Source: Stenotrophomonas rhizophila
GTDB taxonomy: Bacteria > Pseudomonadota > Gammaproteobacteria > Xanthomonadales > Xanthomonadaceae
Direction of reading: 5' to 3'
Length of the DNA: 64,000 nt
Assembly (NCBI RefSeq): GCF_003751305.1
Contig: NZ_RJKV01000001.1
Span: 1,841,586 to 1,905,585, forward strand
The notes below the pieces were generated by a model that ran no database searches, had not been told where the DNA came from, and saw nothing but the letters and a program-made list of their open reading frames with translations. Positions 45,536-57,459 of this stretch are shown piece after piece; within the stretch, counting starts at the first letter, position 1; each line of letters begins with the position of its first letter. Position numbers and translations under genes: made by a program.

Positions 45536-48007
45536 TCAGCGCTTGGCCGGCGGCGCATTCTTCACATAGGTGTCGAACCAGGTCAGCATTTCCGACACCA
45601 GCTGCTCATTGGATTCCAGCGCGGTGTACCAGTGCGGTTCGTGCGGCAGCATCACCAGGCGAGTGGTGCCGCCATTGCCACGGATCGCCTGGAACAGCTT
45701 GCGCGACTGGAACGGCTCGGTGCCCGGGTTGGCGTCATCCTCACCGTGGACCAGCAGCAGTGGCAGCTTGATCTTGTCGGCGTAGAAGAACGGCGAGGCC
45801 TTCAGGTACACGTCCTGCGCCTGCCAGACCGAGCGACGTTCGTTCTGGAAGCCGAACGGGGTGAAGGTCTTGTTGTACGAGCCGCTGGTGGCGACCCCGG
45901 CCTTGAACAGGTCGGTATGCGCGATCAGGTTGGCGGTCATCAGGCCCCCATGGCTGTGCCCAGTGACACCGATCCGGTTGCGATCGACCACGCCCAGCTC
46001 CACGGCCTTGTCCACTGCGGCCTTGGCATCGGCTTCAAGCTGTTCCAGATACGTGTTGTAGGCGGTTTTCGGGTCGCCGACGATCGGGAACGAGGCATTG
46101 TCGATGATCGCGTAACCGGCCAGCAGCATCAGCCGGTACGGCGCCAGGCGGGTGAAGGTCTGCTGCGAACCGGACACCTGCCCCGCCTGCGCCGCGTTGG
46201 CAAAATCGGCCGGGTACGCGTACAGGATCGCCGGGACGCGCTGGCCTTCCTTGTAACCCGGCGGCGTGTACAGGGTGAACGACAGGTCCACGCCGTCGGC
46301 GCGTTTGTAGGTGACCAGGCGCTTCTTGATCTGACGCACTTCGGGGGTCGGGTCCACCAGGTGGGTCAGTGCATCCGGCTTGGACGCGAACTGCGCTTCG
46401 CCCGGCTGGGTGTCGGCGACCGGTTCGCCGAGCAGGCGCACGAAGGCATTCGGCGCATCGGTGACCGACTGGTGCCACGTCAGCAGGTGGCCCGGCGTGG
46501 CGCTGAAGCCGATGAACTGCTCATAGGCATCGGCATCGCTGCGGAACAGACGCTCGGTTTTCAGGCTGCGCAGGTTGAGTGCGTCCAGGAAGGGACGATC
46601 GCCCTGTGGCGACGCACCCTGCCCGCGCAGGAACACGTTGTTGCCGTCCTGGCGCACCACGTAGGCGCCGTTGGGCAGGCGCTGGTAAACGAAATTGCCC
46701 GGGTCCTCGTACAGCTCATCGCTGGAAAGGTCCCACAGCAGGCGACCTTCCTGCTTGGGGTTGTCGACGTTGACGATGCGGGTCTGGCGCCAGTGGCGGT
46801 TTTCGTCGTTCTCGTCCAGGAAAGCGACGTCCGGCTGCGCGGTCCACGCCAGGCCTTCGAAGCGCTGCGCGGTGCGGGCGATCTCGCTCGGCTTGGCGGT
46901 GAACGGGGCCTTGAGCATCAGCACGCGATCGCGATGCGGGACGGTGACTTTCCAATCGCCTTTGTCCAAGGCTTCGGCATACACCAGCGTGGCCGGATCG
47001 GTGGCGCGCCAATCGAAATCACGCGGGCCTTCCGGCACGCCATGCACCGGCACGCGGTCGGCCAGCGGCAGGCTGGCGATCGACGTGCTGCGGCCGCTGG
47101 CGATATCCACTACTGCCACGTCATTGGCGAAACGCTGGTAGGTCACCGCGTGCGAGAACGGTGCCTTGAGCGTCCTGGTGAGCACGTGCACACCATCCGG
47201 CGCGGCCCCGACGCTGTCCAACAGCGCCGGTGCGCCGACGGTGCGCACCGTGTTGGAAGCCGTATCCACCACCGCCAGCTGCGACTGGCCGTAATAGGCG
47301 AACAGCGCTTCATCGTAGGCACTGGTCAGCGTATCGCGGGCCTCATAGGTGCTGCTCTCACCGGCAGTTCCCAGCGACTCCTGGATGTCCGGGCCGATCG
47401 CACCGTCCGCAGACGGTGCCGGGCCTTGCCTGGCGGGAACCAGCTTGACCAGCAACTGCTGGCTGCCACCGAGCCACTGCACGGTACTGCCGAAGATCGG
47501 ATTCAGCGCGACGTTGGGGACCTGGCGGACCTGCCCGGTCACCGCATCGCCGACCCACAGCTGCACGCTGTCATCGACCACATTCTGGAACGCGAAGCGC
47601 TGGCCGTCGGCCGACCACAGCGCCATGCCGGCGCACCCGTTGGGCAGCGCCACCTTGGTGGAGCGGCCGGTGGTGGTCTCCACCACGGTGAAGTCACCGA
47701 CGCACGGTGGAATGCCGTAACCACCCGGGGTGTCGTGGCGGCTGCGGTTCTTCGGCTCCAGGCGCACACCGGCCAGCTTCAGATACGGCTGGGCAACGCG
47801 GGTGATCGAGGGATAGGTCTGCGTGGTGGTCAGCAGCAGGCGCTGGCCGGTCGGGTCGACACTGGGTATCGGCGGCGGCGGCGCCTTGAGCACCTTGAGC
47901 AGGCTCTCCGGTGGTGTGGCGTAGCCACTGGCATGGGCGGGCATCGTGCCCAGCGTGGCGAAGGCTGTCACGGTGAACGCCGTGGACCAGAACGTACGAG
48001 CAAGCAT
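45536..48007 (-). CDS. Exported S9 family peptidase (prolyl oligopeptidase superfamily)
   Basis: An 823-residue protein with a signal peptide (1-26, ending AHA), a long N-terminal beta-propeller region (about 60-570) and a C-terminal alpha/beta-hydrolase domain (about 590-820). The catalytic triad candidates are Ser685 (GHSHGG), Asp757 or 758 (HGEDDANPG) and His789 or 792 (PHEPHWY). The profile is closest to the glutamyl-endopeptidase-like S9D group. ATG 48007 follows AAGGGGA. It may supply peptides from the periplasm; a regulatory link to other genes is not visible. Confidence 0.9.
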   Translation of the reverse strand: MLARTFWSTAFTVTAFATLGTMPAHASGYATPPESLLKVLKAPPPPIPSVDPTGQRLLLTTTQTYPSITRVAQPYLKLAGVRLEPKNRSRHDTPGGYGIPPCVGDFTVVETTTGRSTKVALPNGCAGMALWSADGQRFAFQNVVDDSVQLWVGDAVTGQVRQVPNVALNPIFGSTVQWLGGSQQLLVKLVPARQGPAPSADGAIGPDIQESLGTAGESSTYEARDTLTSAYDEALFAYYGQSQLAVVDTASNTVRTVGAPALLDSVGAAPDGVHVLTRTLKAPFSHAVTYQRFANDVAVVDIASGRSTSIASLPLADRVPVHGVPEGPRDFDWRATDPATLVYAEALDKGDWKVTVPHRDRVLMLKAPFTAKPSEIARTAQRFEGLAWTAQPDVAFLDENDENRHWRQTRIVNVDNPKQEGRLLWDLSSDELYEDPGNFVYQRLPNGAYVVRQDGNNVFLRGQGASPQGDRPFLDALNLRSLKTERLFRSDADAYEQFIGFSATPGHLLTWHQSVTDAPNAFVRLLGEPVADTQPGEAQFASKPDALTHLVDPTPEVRQIKKRLVTYKRADGVDLSFTLYTPPGYKEGQRVPAILYAYPADFANAAQAGQVSGSQQTFTRLAPYRLMLLAGYAIIDNASFPIVGDPKTAYNTYLEQLEADAKAAVDKAVELGVVDRNRIGVTGHSHGGLMTANLIAHTDLFKAGVATSGSYNKTFTPFGFQNERRSVWQAQDVYLKASPFFYADKIKLPLLLVHGEDDANPGTEPFQSRKLFQAIRGNGGTTRLVMLPHEPHWYTALESNEQLVSEMLTWFDTYVKNAPPAKR

Positions 48008-48179
48008 GCGTGTCCCCTTGGATATGGTGGGAGCCGGCACGGCAGGGTCGTCGGTCGGCACGTCTCGAATCTAGCACTGCCGTCCTTCCCGAAGATGGGC
48101 CAGAAGAAATGACCGGCGGCCATCGAGACCGGTATCGCGGTGCGGTACCCTTGTCGTTCCATTGCTTCCGGGTGCCGCT

Positions 48180-48956
48180 GTGCGAACCGTGCACGCCCTC
48201 CGTTATGTCACCCCGCTGCGCGAAGGCGGCTCCCTGCCCGCCGTGGTCGAGACCGACGACGACGGTATGGTGGTGCTCAAGTTCCGCGGCGCCGGCCAAG
48301 GGCCCAAGGCGCTGATCGCCGAACTGATCGCAGGCGAAATCGCCCGGACGCTCGGCTTGCCGATTCCAGAGATCCTGTTCGTCGAGCTGGACCGCGAGTT
48401 CGCCCGCACCGAACCGGATCCGGAAATCCAGGACCTCATACGCGCCAGCGAAGGCCTGAACCTGGGCAGCGATTACCTGCCCGGCGCGATCAACTACGAC
48501 CCGGCCGCGATGCAGCCCGATGCGGAACTCGCTTCGAAGATCGTGTGGTTCGATGCGTTCACCAGCAACGTGGACCGGACCGCGCGCAATCCCAACTTGA
48601 TGGTGTGGCACCGCAAGCTGTACCTGATCGACCATGGTGCAGCGATGTATTTCCATCACGATTGGGCCAGCGCTGGCGAGGCGTGCAAGAAGCCGTTCGT
48701 GCTGATCCGCGATCATGTGCTGTTGCCGTTCGCCACGCAGATTGCCGAGGTCGATGCCGGCCTCGCGGTGATGCTGCCCGATGCGGAGATCGAGCGCATC
48801 GTCGCCCTGGTACCGGACAGCTGGCTGGTGGACGAACCCGTGTTCGACAGCCCGGCGGCCTACCGCCAGGCCTATATCGACTACCTGCAGCACCGCCTTC
48901 GCGTCCGCGCGGCCTTTGTCCAGGAGGCCGTCCGTGCCCACACTGCACACGTATGA
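48180..48956 (+). CDS. HipA-like kinase (single-domain HipA family)
   Basis: A 258-residue protein of the HipA-like kinase family. Kinase motifs: Lys34 (VVLKF), Glu49 (AELIAGE), catalytic loop SNVDRTARNPN with Asp132 and Asn137, and Mg-binding Asp151 (LIDHG). It lacks the N-terminal HipA domain, and no hipB-type antitoxin gene is adjacent. Instead its 3' end overlaps a DUF3037 gene by 23 bases. GTG 48180 (RTVHALRYVTP) is preferred over a TTG six codons earlier; neither has a strong ribosome site. The substrate is unknown; classical HipA phosphorylates glutamyl-tRNA synthetase. Confidence 0.82.
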   Translation: MRTVHALRYVTPLREGGSLPAVVETDDDGMVVLKFRGAGQGPKALIAELIAGEIARTLGLPIPEILFVELDREFARTEPDPEIQDLIRASEGLNLGSDYLPGAINYDPAAMQPDAELASKIVWFDAFTSNVDRTARNPNLMVWHRKLYLIDHGAAMYFHHDWASAGEACKKPFVLIRDHVLLPFATQIAEVDAGLAVMLPDAEIERIVALVPDSWLVDEPVFDSPAAYRQAYIDYLQHRLRVRAAFVQEAVRAHTAHV

Positions 48957-49326
48957 CTATGCGGTGATCCGCGTGGTGCCCCGCGTCGAGCGCGAGGAGT
49001 TCATCAACGTCGGCGTCATCGTCTCCTGCCCCGGTGCCAAGCATCTGGAAGCGGCGATCGAGCTGGATCTGGAGCGGGTGCGTGCCTTCGCGCCTTCGCT
49101 GGATATCGACGGCCTGCAGCCGTGGCTGGACGCCATCGTGGCGATCTGTCGAGGCGACGCGAACGCCGGCCCGATCGCGCAGTTGCCGGCGCGCGCACGC
49201 TTCCACTTCCTCACCGCAAAACGCAGCTCGGTGGTGCAGATGTCGAGCACGCACGTGGGGCGCACCGCGGATCCGTCCAGTGTGGTGGAGCATCTGATGC
49301 GGAAGATGGTGCGGGTACCGGGCTAG
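48934..49326 (+). CDS. DUF3037 family protein, partner of the HipA-like kinase
   Basis: A 130-residue DUF3037 protein: TYDYAVIRVVPRVEREEFINVGVI at the N-terminus is the family hallmark, with an Arg-rich second half. GTG 48934 is supported by AGGAGG 7 bases upstream; translation begins inside the kinase gene, so the two are coupled. The HipA-like/DUF3037 pair recurs in many bacteria, but neither function is established. A toxin-antitoxin-like or substrate relation is only inference. Confidence 0.85.
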   Translation: MPTLHTYDYAVIRVVPRVEREEFINVGVIVSCPGAKHLEAAIELDLERVRAFAPSLDIDGLQPWLDAIVAICRGDANAGPIAQLPARARFHFLTAKRSSVVQMSSTHVGRTADPSSVVEHLMRKMVRVPG

Positions 49327-49327
49327 C

Positions 49328-49777
49328 TCACACCGGCCAGCGGCACCACGCGAACGGGTAGCCATGCAGACCGCTGGCCAATCCCGCGCGCATGGGAGTG
49401 GACAGAATGTAGGTAGCGCAGGCGAGCAGTTGACGCTCGTCCAAGGGCCGTTGATCGTGGTAACCCGGTTGCCAGATTCGCCCCCGGCTCGCAGTGCGTT
49501 CATGCAGCGCGCGCGCAGAGCGCGACTTCAACGTTCGGATCACCGTCGACAGCCGGGGTCCGCGCAGACGGAACAGCCAGTGCACGCAATCCGGCATGAC
49601 CACCCAGGCCAGTGATTCGGTGCGCTTTTCAGCATCGGAGGTGCGTAGCCACCGCACGACTTCCTGCGCATGGGCGGAATGGGCGAGCAGCGCGCATTGA
49701 CGGGTGGAAAACGAGATGACGACGTAGCAGGCGTGTGGCAACGCACACCGGCCGGGTGTAGCAGCGAAACTGGGCAT
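49328..49777 (-). CDS. REP-associated tyrosine transposase (RAYT), probably altered
   Basis: About 150 residues of the Y1/HUH transposase family that mobilises REP palindromes. Family segments are LAWVVMPDCVHWLFRL (about 59-74), LSTVIRTLKSRSARAL and the Tyr-bearing IWQPGYHDQ, followed by RQLLACATYILSTPMRAGL. The metal-binding HUH motif should read MPDHVH, but here the first His is Cys (MPDCVH), so nicking activity may be lost. The start is uncertain: ATG 49777 is used and a GTG at 49804 is possible. It converges on the DUF3037 gene with a 1-base gap. SMAG repeats, its expected substrates, occur elsewhere in the window. Confidence 0.8.
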   Translation of the reverse strand: MPSFAATPGRCALPHACYVVISFSTRQCALLAHSAHAQEVVRWLRTSDAEKRTESLAWVVMPDCVHWLFRLRGPRLSTVIRTLKSRSARALHERTASRGRIWQPGYHDQRPLDERQLLACATYILSTPMRAGLASGLHGYPFAWCRWPV

Positions 49778-49934
49778 CCGGCCATCATGACCACGGATAT
49801 CCACCCGTTTCAGAGGGAGACTTCGCCTGCCCCTGTAAGAGTTATGCGTGGTGCGCTGTAGTCATGCCATCCATCACCGGACAGGAACCGGCTGCGCTGG
49901 TGGCGTTGGGCAACGCGAACCGCCGCCCTGCACC

Positions 49935-52427
49935 TCACCCCTTCGGCAGCGCGTAGGCGATCACGTAATCACCCGCCGGCGTTTCCATGAAGTGGTGGCC
50001 GCCGGCCATGATGACCACGTATTGGCGCCCGCCAAACTCATAGATCATCGGGTTGGCCTGGCCGCCCGCGGGAAGCTTGGCGTGCCACAGTTCCTTGCCG
50101 GTCTTCAGGTCGATGGCGCGCAGCAGATCATCGGTCGCCGCCGCAATGAAGATCAGTCCGCTGGCGGTGACCACCGAGCCACCGTTGTTGGGCGTGCCGA
50201 TCTCGATCGGCAGGCCGGAGCGGATGCCGAACGGGCCGTTGCCGCGGGCGCTGCCGAACGGACGGTCCCACAGGGTCCTGCCGGTGCGCAGGTCCACGGC
50301 ACGAATGCCGCCATAGGGCGGTTCCTTGCACAGCAGCTTGGTGAACGGCAGGCGCCACCCCGCGTTTACATCGATGGCATACGGCGTGCCCACCTGCGGA
50401 TCCCCCGCGCCTTCCGCGCCGCCCTTGTCCGCTTTGACGTCCTCGCGCGGCAGCCAGCCCAGCTTGTCCGCCTTTTCGCGCGGCACCAGCCGGTTGTAGT
50501 TGGGCATGTCGTTGTAATTGGCCACGATCACCCCACGGCGCGGATCCACCGCGACACTGCCCCAGTCCGAACCGCCGTTGTAACCGGGGTACTCGATGGA
50601 ATGACGGTCCGCGGTGGGCGGCGTGTAGAAGCCTTCGTAACTGGCCTTGCGGAACTGGATGCGGCAGACCAGCTGATCGATCGGCGTCATGCCCCACATG
50701 TCGCGCTCGGTGAGGTCCGGCTTTCGCAGCGTGTGATACAGCGAGAACAGCTGGGTCGGCGACCGCTGTTCCGGCTCGACGCCACCGGTGGGCACCTTGC
50801 GTTCCTCGGCCGGGGTCAGCAGTTTGCCGGTGCGGCGGTCGAGGATGTACATGTCGCCCTGCTTGGTGGGCAGCAGCAGCGCCGGGACCTTGCCGGCGGC
50901 GGTCGGGTAGTCGATCAGCGTCGCCTGCGAGCCCATGTCGTAATCCCAGACATCCTTGCGCACCGCCTGGAAGTGCCAGGCCGGCTTGCCGGTAGTGACG
51001 TCAATGGCGACCAATGAGGTCGCGTACGTGTTTTCGTTCTCGGTGCGCGAACCACTCCAGTAATCGCCGGCCGAGTTGCCCATCGGCAGGTAGACCAGGC
51101 CGAGTTCGTCGTCACCGGTCGCGGTGGTCCACATGTTCGGGGTGCCGCGGGTATAGGTCTCACCCGCCGGCGGTGCACCATTGCGATCGGGGCGGACCAT
51201 GTCCCATGCCCAGCGCAGCTTGCCGGTGACGGCATCGTAGGCCTGGATCACGCCGGAGGGGGCATCGCGACGCTGGCCGTCCAGCACCTGGTGGCCGGTC
51301 ACGATCACGCCCTGCACGATCGCCGGCGGCGAGGTGATGGAGACATACCCGGCCGGACTGTCGCCCATGCCGACGGTGATGTCGACCTGGCCATTGTTGC
51401 CGAAGCCGAGGCACGGCTTGCCGGTCGCGGCATCGACCGCGATCAGGCGGCCATCCAGGGTGCCTTCGATGATCCGGGCAGCGCAGGCCCCACGCGGCAC
51501 CTGGGTCAGCACCGGCACGCCACTGGGGACGGCAAGATCGGCCGCGACATCGTTCAGCTCGGTGTCCTGGGCGGTAGCGGGTACTTCGTAATAGGAGACC
51601 CCACGGCAGGCCGCGGTGTATGGAATGGAGGTGTCCTTGACCTTGGGGTCGTAGCGCCAGCGCTCGGTACCGTCAGCGGCATTGAGCGCCACCAGCTGGT
51701 TGCGCGCGGTGCACAGGTACAGGCTGTCGCCGACTTTCAGCGGCGTGGTTTCCGCGCCCCAGCGCTTGTCCGGCAGATCACCGGTCCGGAACAGCCAGGC
51801 CTGTTCCAGCGTGCCCACATTGTCCGGGGTGATCTGCTGCAGCGGCGAGAACCGCGTGGCCGCGTTGTTGCGGCCATAGGCGGCCCAATCGCCATCCACC
51901 GGACGATCGGCCGGCTGCAGCGGCGCATCGGCGGTCGGGGCCAGGCCGGTGCTGGTCATCGGCTTTGGGAATGCGCCCTCGGCGGTGGTAACGCCGTGCG
52001 GCACGAACGCCAAGGTGAAGGCGGCGACGAACACCAGCGCCAGCACGCCGGCGATGCCACGCGAGACCTTGCGCGAGACCGGGCGATCCAGCGTGGGCAA
52101 CAGCAGCGACAGCACGAAGCCGATGGCCACGATCAGGCCCAGGCGCGGCACCCAGCGCCAGTAATTGCTGCCCGACTCCCACCACGTCCACAACAACGTG
52201 CCGACGAACACCAGCGCGAACCACAGTGCGCCGCTATACCGGCCCCGCCACAGCTGTACCCCCGAGACAAGCAGTCCGATACCGGCCAGCACGTAGTACC
52301 AGGAACCACCGAGGCTGGCGAGCCAGGCGCCCCCTGCGGTGAATACAACGCCCAGCAACAGAATGACAATGGCCAGCACAGCCACCAGCCAATGGCGGGG
52401 GTGGCGGGTCTGCGTCGTGGTGGACAT
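49935..52427 (-). CDS. gcd: Membrane-bound quinoprotein glucose dehydrogenase (PQQ)
   Basis: An 830-residue PQQ enzyme oxidising glucose to gluconolactone at the periplasmic face and passing electrons to ubiquinone. Five N-terminal membrane helices (about 14-145) are followed by the periplasmic eight-bladed PQQ propeller (about 180-830; DWAAYGRNNAATRFSPL, GTPNMWT, DVWDYDMGSQATLID, GSDWGSVAVDP, GTPNNGGSVVTASGLIFIAA). ATG 52427 has AGGAGA upstream. No pqq biosynthesis genes are in the window, so the cofactor must come from elsewhere. Confidence 0.95.
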   Translation of the reverse strand: MSTTTQTRHPRHWLVAVLAIVILLLGVVFTAGGAWLASLGGSWYYVLAGIGLLVSGVQLWRGRYSGALWFALVFVGTLLWTWWESGSNYWRWVPRLGLIVAIGFVLSLLLPTLDRPVSRKVSRGIAGVLALVFVAAFTLAFVPHGVTTAEGAFPKPMTSTGLAPTADAPLQPADRPVDGDWAAYGRNNAATRFSPLQQITPDNVGTLEQAWLFRTGDLPDKRWGAETTPLKVGDSLYLCTARNQLVALNAADGTERWRYDPKVKDTSIPYTAACRGVSYYEVPATAQDTELNDVAADLAVPSGVPVLTQVPRGACAARIIEGTLDGRLIAVDAATGKPCLGFGNNGQVDITVGMGDSPAGYVSITSPPAIVQGVIVTGHQVLDGQRRDAPSGVIQAYDAVTGKLRWAWDMVRPDRNGAPPAGETYTRGTPNMWTTATGDDELGLVYLPMGNSAGDYWSGSRTENENTYATSLVAIDVTTGKPAWHFQAVRKDVWDYDMGSQATLIDYPTAAGKVPALLLPTKQGDMYILDRRTGKLLTPAEERKVPTGGVEPEQRSPTQLFSLYHTLRKPDLTERDMWGMTPIDQLVCRIQFRKASYEGFYTPPTADRHSIEYPGYNGGSDWGSVAVDPRRGVIVANYNDMPNYNRLVPREKADKLGWLPREDVKADKGGAEGAGDPQVGTPYAIDVNAGWRLPFTKLLCKEPPYGGIRAVDLRTGRTLWDRPFGSARGNGPFGIRSGLPIEIGTPNNGGSVVTASGLIFIAAATDDLLRAIDLKTGKELWHAKLPAGGQANPMIYEFGGRQYVVIMAGGHHFMETPAGDYVIAYALPKG

Positions 52428-52522
52428 CGGTCTCTCCTGGAGCGCGAAGATCGCCGACGTTGCTGCCGGTCCCGCGGCCCTTATCCCACCGGGGTCGTGA
52501 ACGTTGCGCGTTCTTTGCAACG

Positions 52523-52549
52523 AAAAACGCCGGCGTGTGCCGGCGTTCT
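52523..52549 (-). terminator. Rho-independent terminator of gyrA
   Basis: An ACGCCGGC / GCCGGCGT stem with a 4-base loop. On the minus strand it is followed by five T, 25 bases after the gyrA stop. Confidence 0.88.
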
Positions 52550-52573
52550 CCGTGTGACTACCACTGGCAGGCC

Positions 52574-55273
<2,700 letters not shown>

Positions 55274-55310
55274 TCGGGTTCCGTTGTCTGGTAGCGGTCC
55301 AGTCCGTCAC

Positions 55311-55330
55311 GACCGCCCTTTCGGGGCGGT
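55311..55330 (-). promoter_or_regulatory. Hairpin in the gyrA leader
   Basis: On the minus strand, ACCGCCC / GGGCGGT arms with a CGAAA loop lie about 40 bases before the gyrA start codon. There is no T-run, so it is more likely a leader structure, or the end of the mtnA transcript, than a strong terminator. Confidence 0.45.
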
Positions 55331-55433
55331 TGCGCCGGAATCTCGATTAACCGTTGGATTCTACCACAGCGGGCCATTTTCCGCCCGCTTTTACGGGGGT
55401 TTTACCGGCAAGAATCAGGAACTTACGGGAGCG

Positions 55434-55455
55434 TTGCCGGCCAGCGGGCGGCACG
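55434..55455. repeat. Degenerate SMAG-like repeat
   Basis: TTGCCGGCCAGC followed by GGGCGGCAC resembles the core of the GTAGTGCCGGCC subtype but has a mismatch in the stem and no GTAG head. It lies between mtnA and gyrA and may be a decayed copy. Confidence 0.4.
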
Positions 55456-55520
55456 GCCGCAGGTAATTAGCGGGGAGCCCCCTGGGCAAGGGGGCAGCCG
55501 CAACGCGCCAGTGCCGCGAC

Positions 55521-56582
55521 TTATCCGAATGCAGCCTGCATATTGGCCATCGTCGGGTTCAGGATCACCCCGCGCTCGGTCACGATGGCATCGATCAGAC
55601 TGCCCGGGGTGACATCGAACACCGGGTTCCAGGCGGCGATGCCCTCGGCCACGGTGCGGGTCCCGCCCACGCCATAGAGCTCGCCGGGATCGCGCTGCTC
55701 GATCTCGATCTGGTCGCCATCGGCGGTGTCCATGTCCACGGTGGAGGACGGCGCCACCACCATGAACTTCACGCCGTGATGGCGGGCGGCGATCGCCAGC
55801 TGGTAGGTGCCGATCTTGTTGGCGGTATCCCCGTTGGCGCAGATGCGGTCGGCGCCGACGATCACCCACTGCACCGCGCCGGTCTTCATCAGGTGCGAGG
55901 CCGCGGAATCGGCGATCAGGGTGGCATCGATGCCATCCTGCTGCAGCTCCCACACGGTCAGGCGCGCGCCCTGCAGCCACGGCCGGGTCTCGCCGGCGAA
56001 CACGCGGGCGATGCGGTGCTGGGCCATGCCGGCACGGATCACGCCCAACGCGGTACCGAAGCCGGCGGTGGCCAGCGAGCCGGTGTTGCAATGGGTCAGC
56101 ACACCGCTGCCAGCCTCGATCAAGCCAGCGCCCAGCGCGCCCATGTGACGGTTGGCGGCCAGGTCCTCCTCGGCGATCGCCTGGGCCTCGGCGGCCAGCA
56201 CCTGCTGCCAGTCGGCACCGGCCGGAGCCAGCGCGCGGCGCATGCGGGCCAGCGCCCAGGCCAGATTCACGGCGGTCGGGCGGGACGCATTGAGGCGCTG
56301 CAGCGCCGGTTCCAGCTTCAGCAGCGCCTGGGCGCCATCATCGGCCTGCACCTCGTTGGCCGCCAGCACCACGCCCCAGGCGGCCGCAATGCCGATCGCT
56401 GGCGCGCCGCGTACGGTCAGCGCGTGGATGGCCTCCGCAACGGCGTCGCTGTCGCGGCACTCCACGTGCTCGACAATGAACGGCAGTTTGCGCTGGTCGA
56501 GCAGTTGCAGGCTCTCGCCGGTCCACAGGATCGGGCGGATATGGTCGTAACGGGCGTAATCGATGTCGGTGGATGCGTTCAT
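55521..56582 (-). CDS. mtnA: S-methyl-5-thioribose-1-phosphate isomerase
   Basis: A 353-residue methionine-salvage enzyme converting methylthioribose-1-phosphate to methylthioribulose-1-phosphate. Catalytic Cys165 ([11 protein letters not shown]) and Asp245 ([11 protein letters not shown]) are both visible, as are [11 protein letters not shown] (about 58) and the C-terminal [11 protein letters not shown] 56582 gives the canonical N-terminus. Located upstream of gyrA on the same strand with a 247-base gap. Confidence 0.96.
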   Translation of the reverse strand: MNASTDIDYARYDHIRPILWTGESLQLLDQRKLPFIVEHVECRDSDAVAEAIHALTVRGAPAIGIAAAWGVVLAANEVQADDGAQALLKLEPALQRLNASRPTAVNLAWALARMRRALAPAGADWQQVLAAEAQAIAEEDLAANRHMGALGAGLIEAGSGVLTHCNTGSLATAGFGTALGVIRAGMAQHRIARVFAGETRPWLQGARLTVWELQQDGIDATLIADSAASHLMKTGAVQWVIVGADRICANGDTANKIGTYQLAIAARHHGVKFMVVAPSSTVDMDTADGDQIEIEQRDPGELYGVGGTRTVAEGIAAWNPVFDVTPGSLIDAIVTERGVILNPTMANMQAAFG

Positions 56583-56625
56583 CGGGCCATTGTAGCGGCG
56601 CGTCGATGCGGGCGGAATCGCGTGC

Positions 56626-57348
56626 TCAGTTGACCGCGAACTCGGCCCGGCAGCCCTTGTCCACCCAGACCCCGCGACTGTCCCAGCCCCAGCTGCTGCC
56701 CTGCTCGCAGGGCGTACCCGACAGTTGCTTGTTGAGCGTGACACCGTGGGTGATTCCCGCACCACAGAAGCGGCGCTGACGGGATTTGGATTCGCAGACG
56801 AGAATGCGCGGCACGTTGAGGAAGCCGCTGCCATCGGCGGCACCGACCTCGAACTCGCCCTGGCAGCCGCGGGTCACCCAGATCTCGTTGCGCCGATAGC
56901 CCCAGCTGTGGCCTTCGCGGCACGGCAATGACGTCAGCTGGCGCAGCAGGCGGACCGGCGCGCCCTGCAGCACGACCGGGCAACTCTGCGGGCGACCACT
57001 GGATTCGCAGCGCACGACACGGCGCGTGCGACGCTCGCCATCGGCGCGGGTTGCGGCAACGGCGCTACGCGCCCGGAACTCGGCGCGGCAGCCCAGCGTG
57101 ACCCAGATACCGGAACGGTCCGTGCCCCACTCCGAACCCCGCACACAGCTGTTGTCGGACAGCTGGCGGATCAGATCGACGCCGCGTTCGGTGGGGATGT
57201 CGCAGTGCACCCACTCCATGTCGCGTGATTCGCAGCGCACCACTTCGCCGGCATAGCCGCCCGTCTGCGCGAGCGCCGTCTCCGGCAGCAGCGCAGTCCA
57301 CAGCAACACCGGCCACAGGGGCATGCCCGCGCCTACCAACAGCTTCAT
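56626..57348 (-). CDS. Exported DUF3011 protein with three repeats
   Basis: A 240-residue protein with a signal peptide (about 1-28, ending ALA). The mature part consists of three DUF3011 repeats of about 65 residues (starting near 35, 110 and 180). Each has a V-x-CES opening, an L-x-[RK]QL core and an S-x-W-G-x-[DR]-x-x-x-[IV]-W-V segment followed by G-C-[RQ]-[AG]-E-F. Conserved Cys residues in each repeat probably form disulphides. Function unknown; the fold may bind carbohydrate or protein outside the cytoplasm. ATG 57348 has a weak GGGGA site. Confidence 0.82.
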   Translation of the reverse strand: MKLLVGAGMPLWPVLLWTALLPETALAQTGGYAGEVVRCESRDMEWVHCDIPTERGVDLIRQLSDNSCVRGSEWGTDRSGIWVTLGCRAEFRARSAVAATRADGERRTRRVVRCESSGRPQSCPVVLQGAPVRLLRQLTSLPCREGHSWGYRRNEIWVTRGCQGEFEVGAADGSGFLNVPRILVCESKSRQRRFCGAGITHGVTLNKQLSGTPCEQGSSWGWDSRGVWVDKGCRAEFAVN

Positions 57349-57459
57349 CAACACGATCCCCGCCACGCTTGAACGATCACACGATCACCTTCGGACATCC
57401 CGTGTGATCAGAGCATCATCATGCAGCCCGTGCAAGACGCGACTGCGTCAAAAGCACCC

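Noticed and set aside
49327-49360. GCCGCTGGCCGG-like sequence at the 3' end of the RAYT gene resembling the SMAG core
   Set aside because: It lacks the GTAG head and several stem bases and is within the coding end of the gene; the match is too weak to call a flanking repeat.
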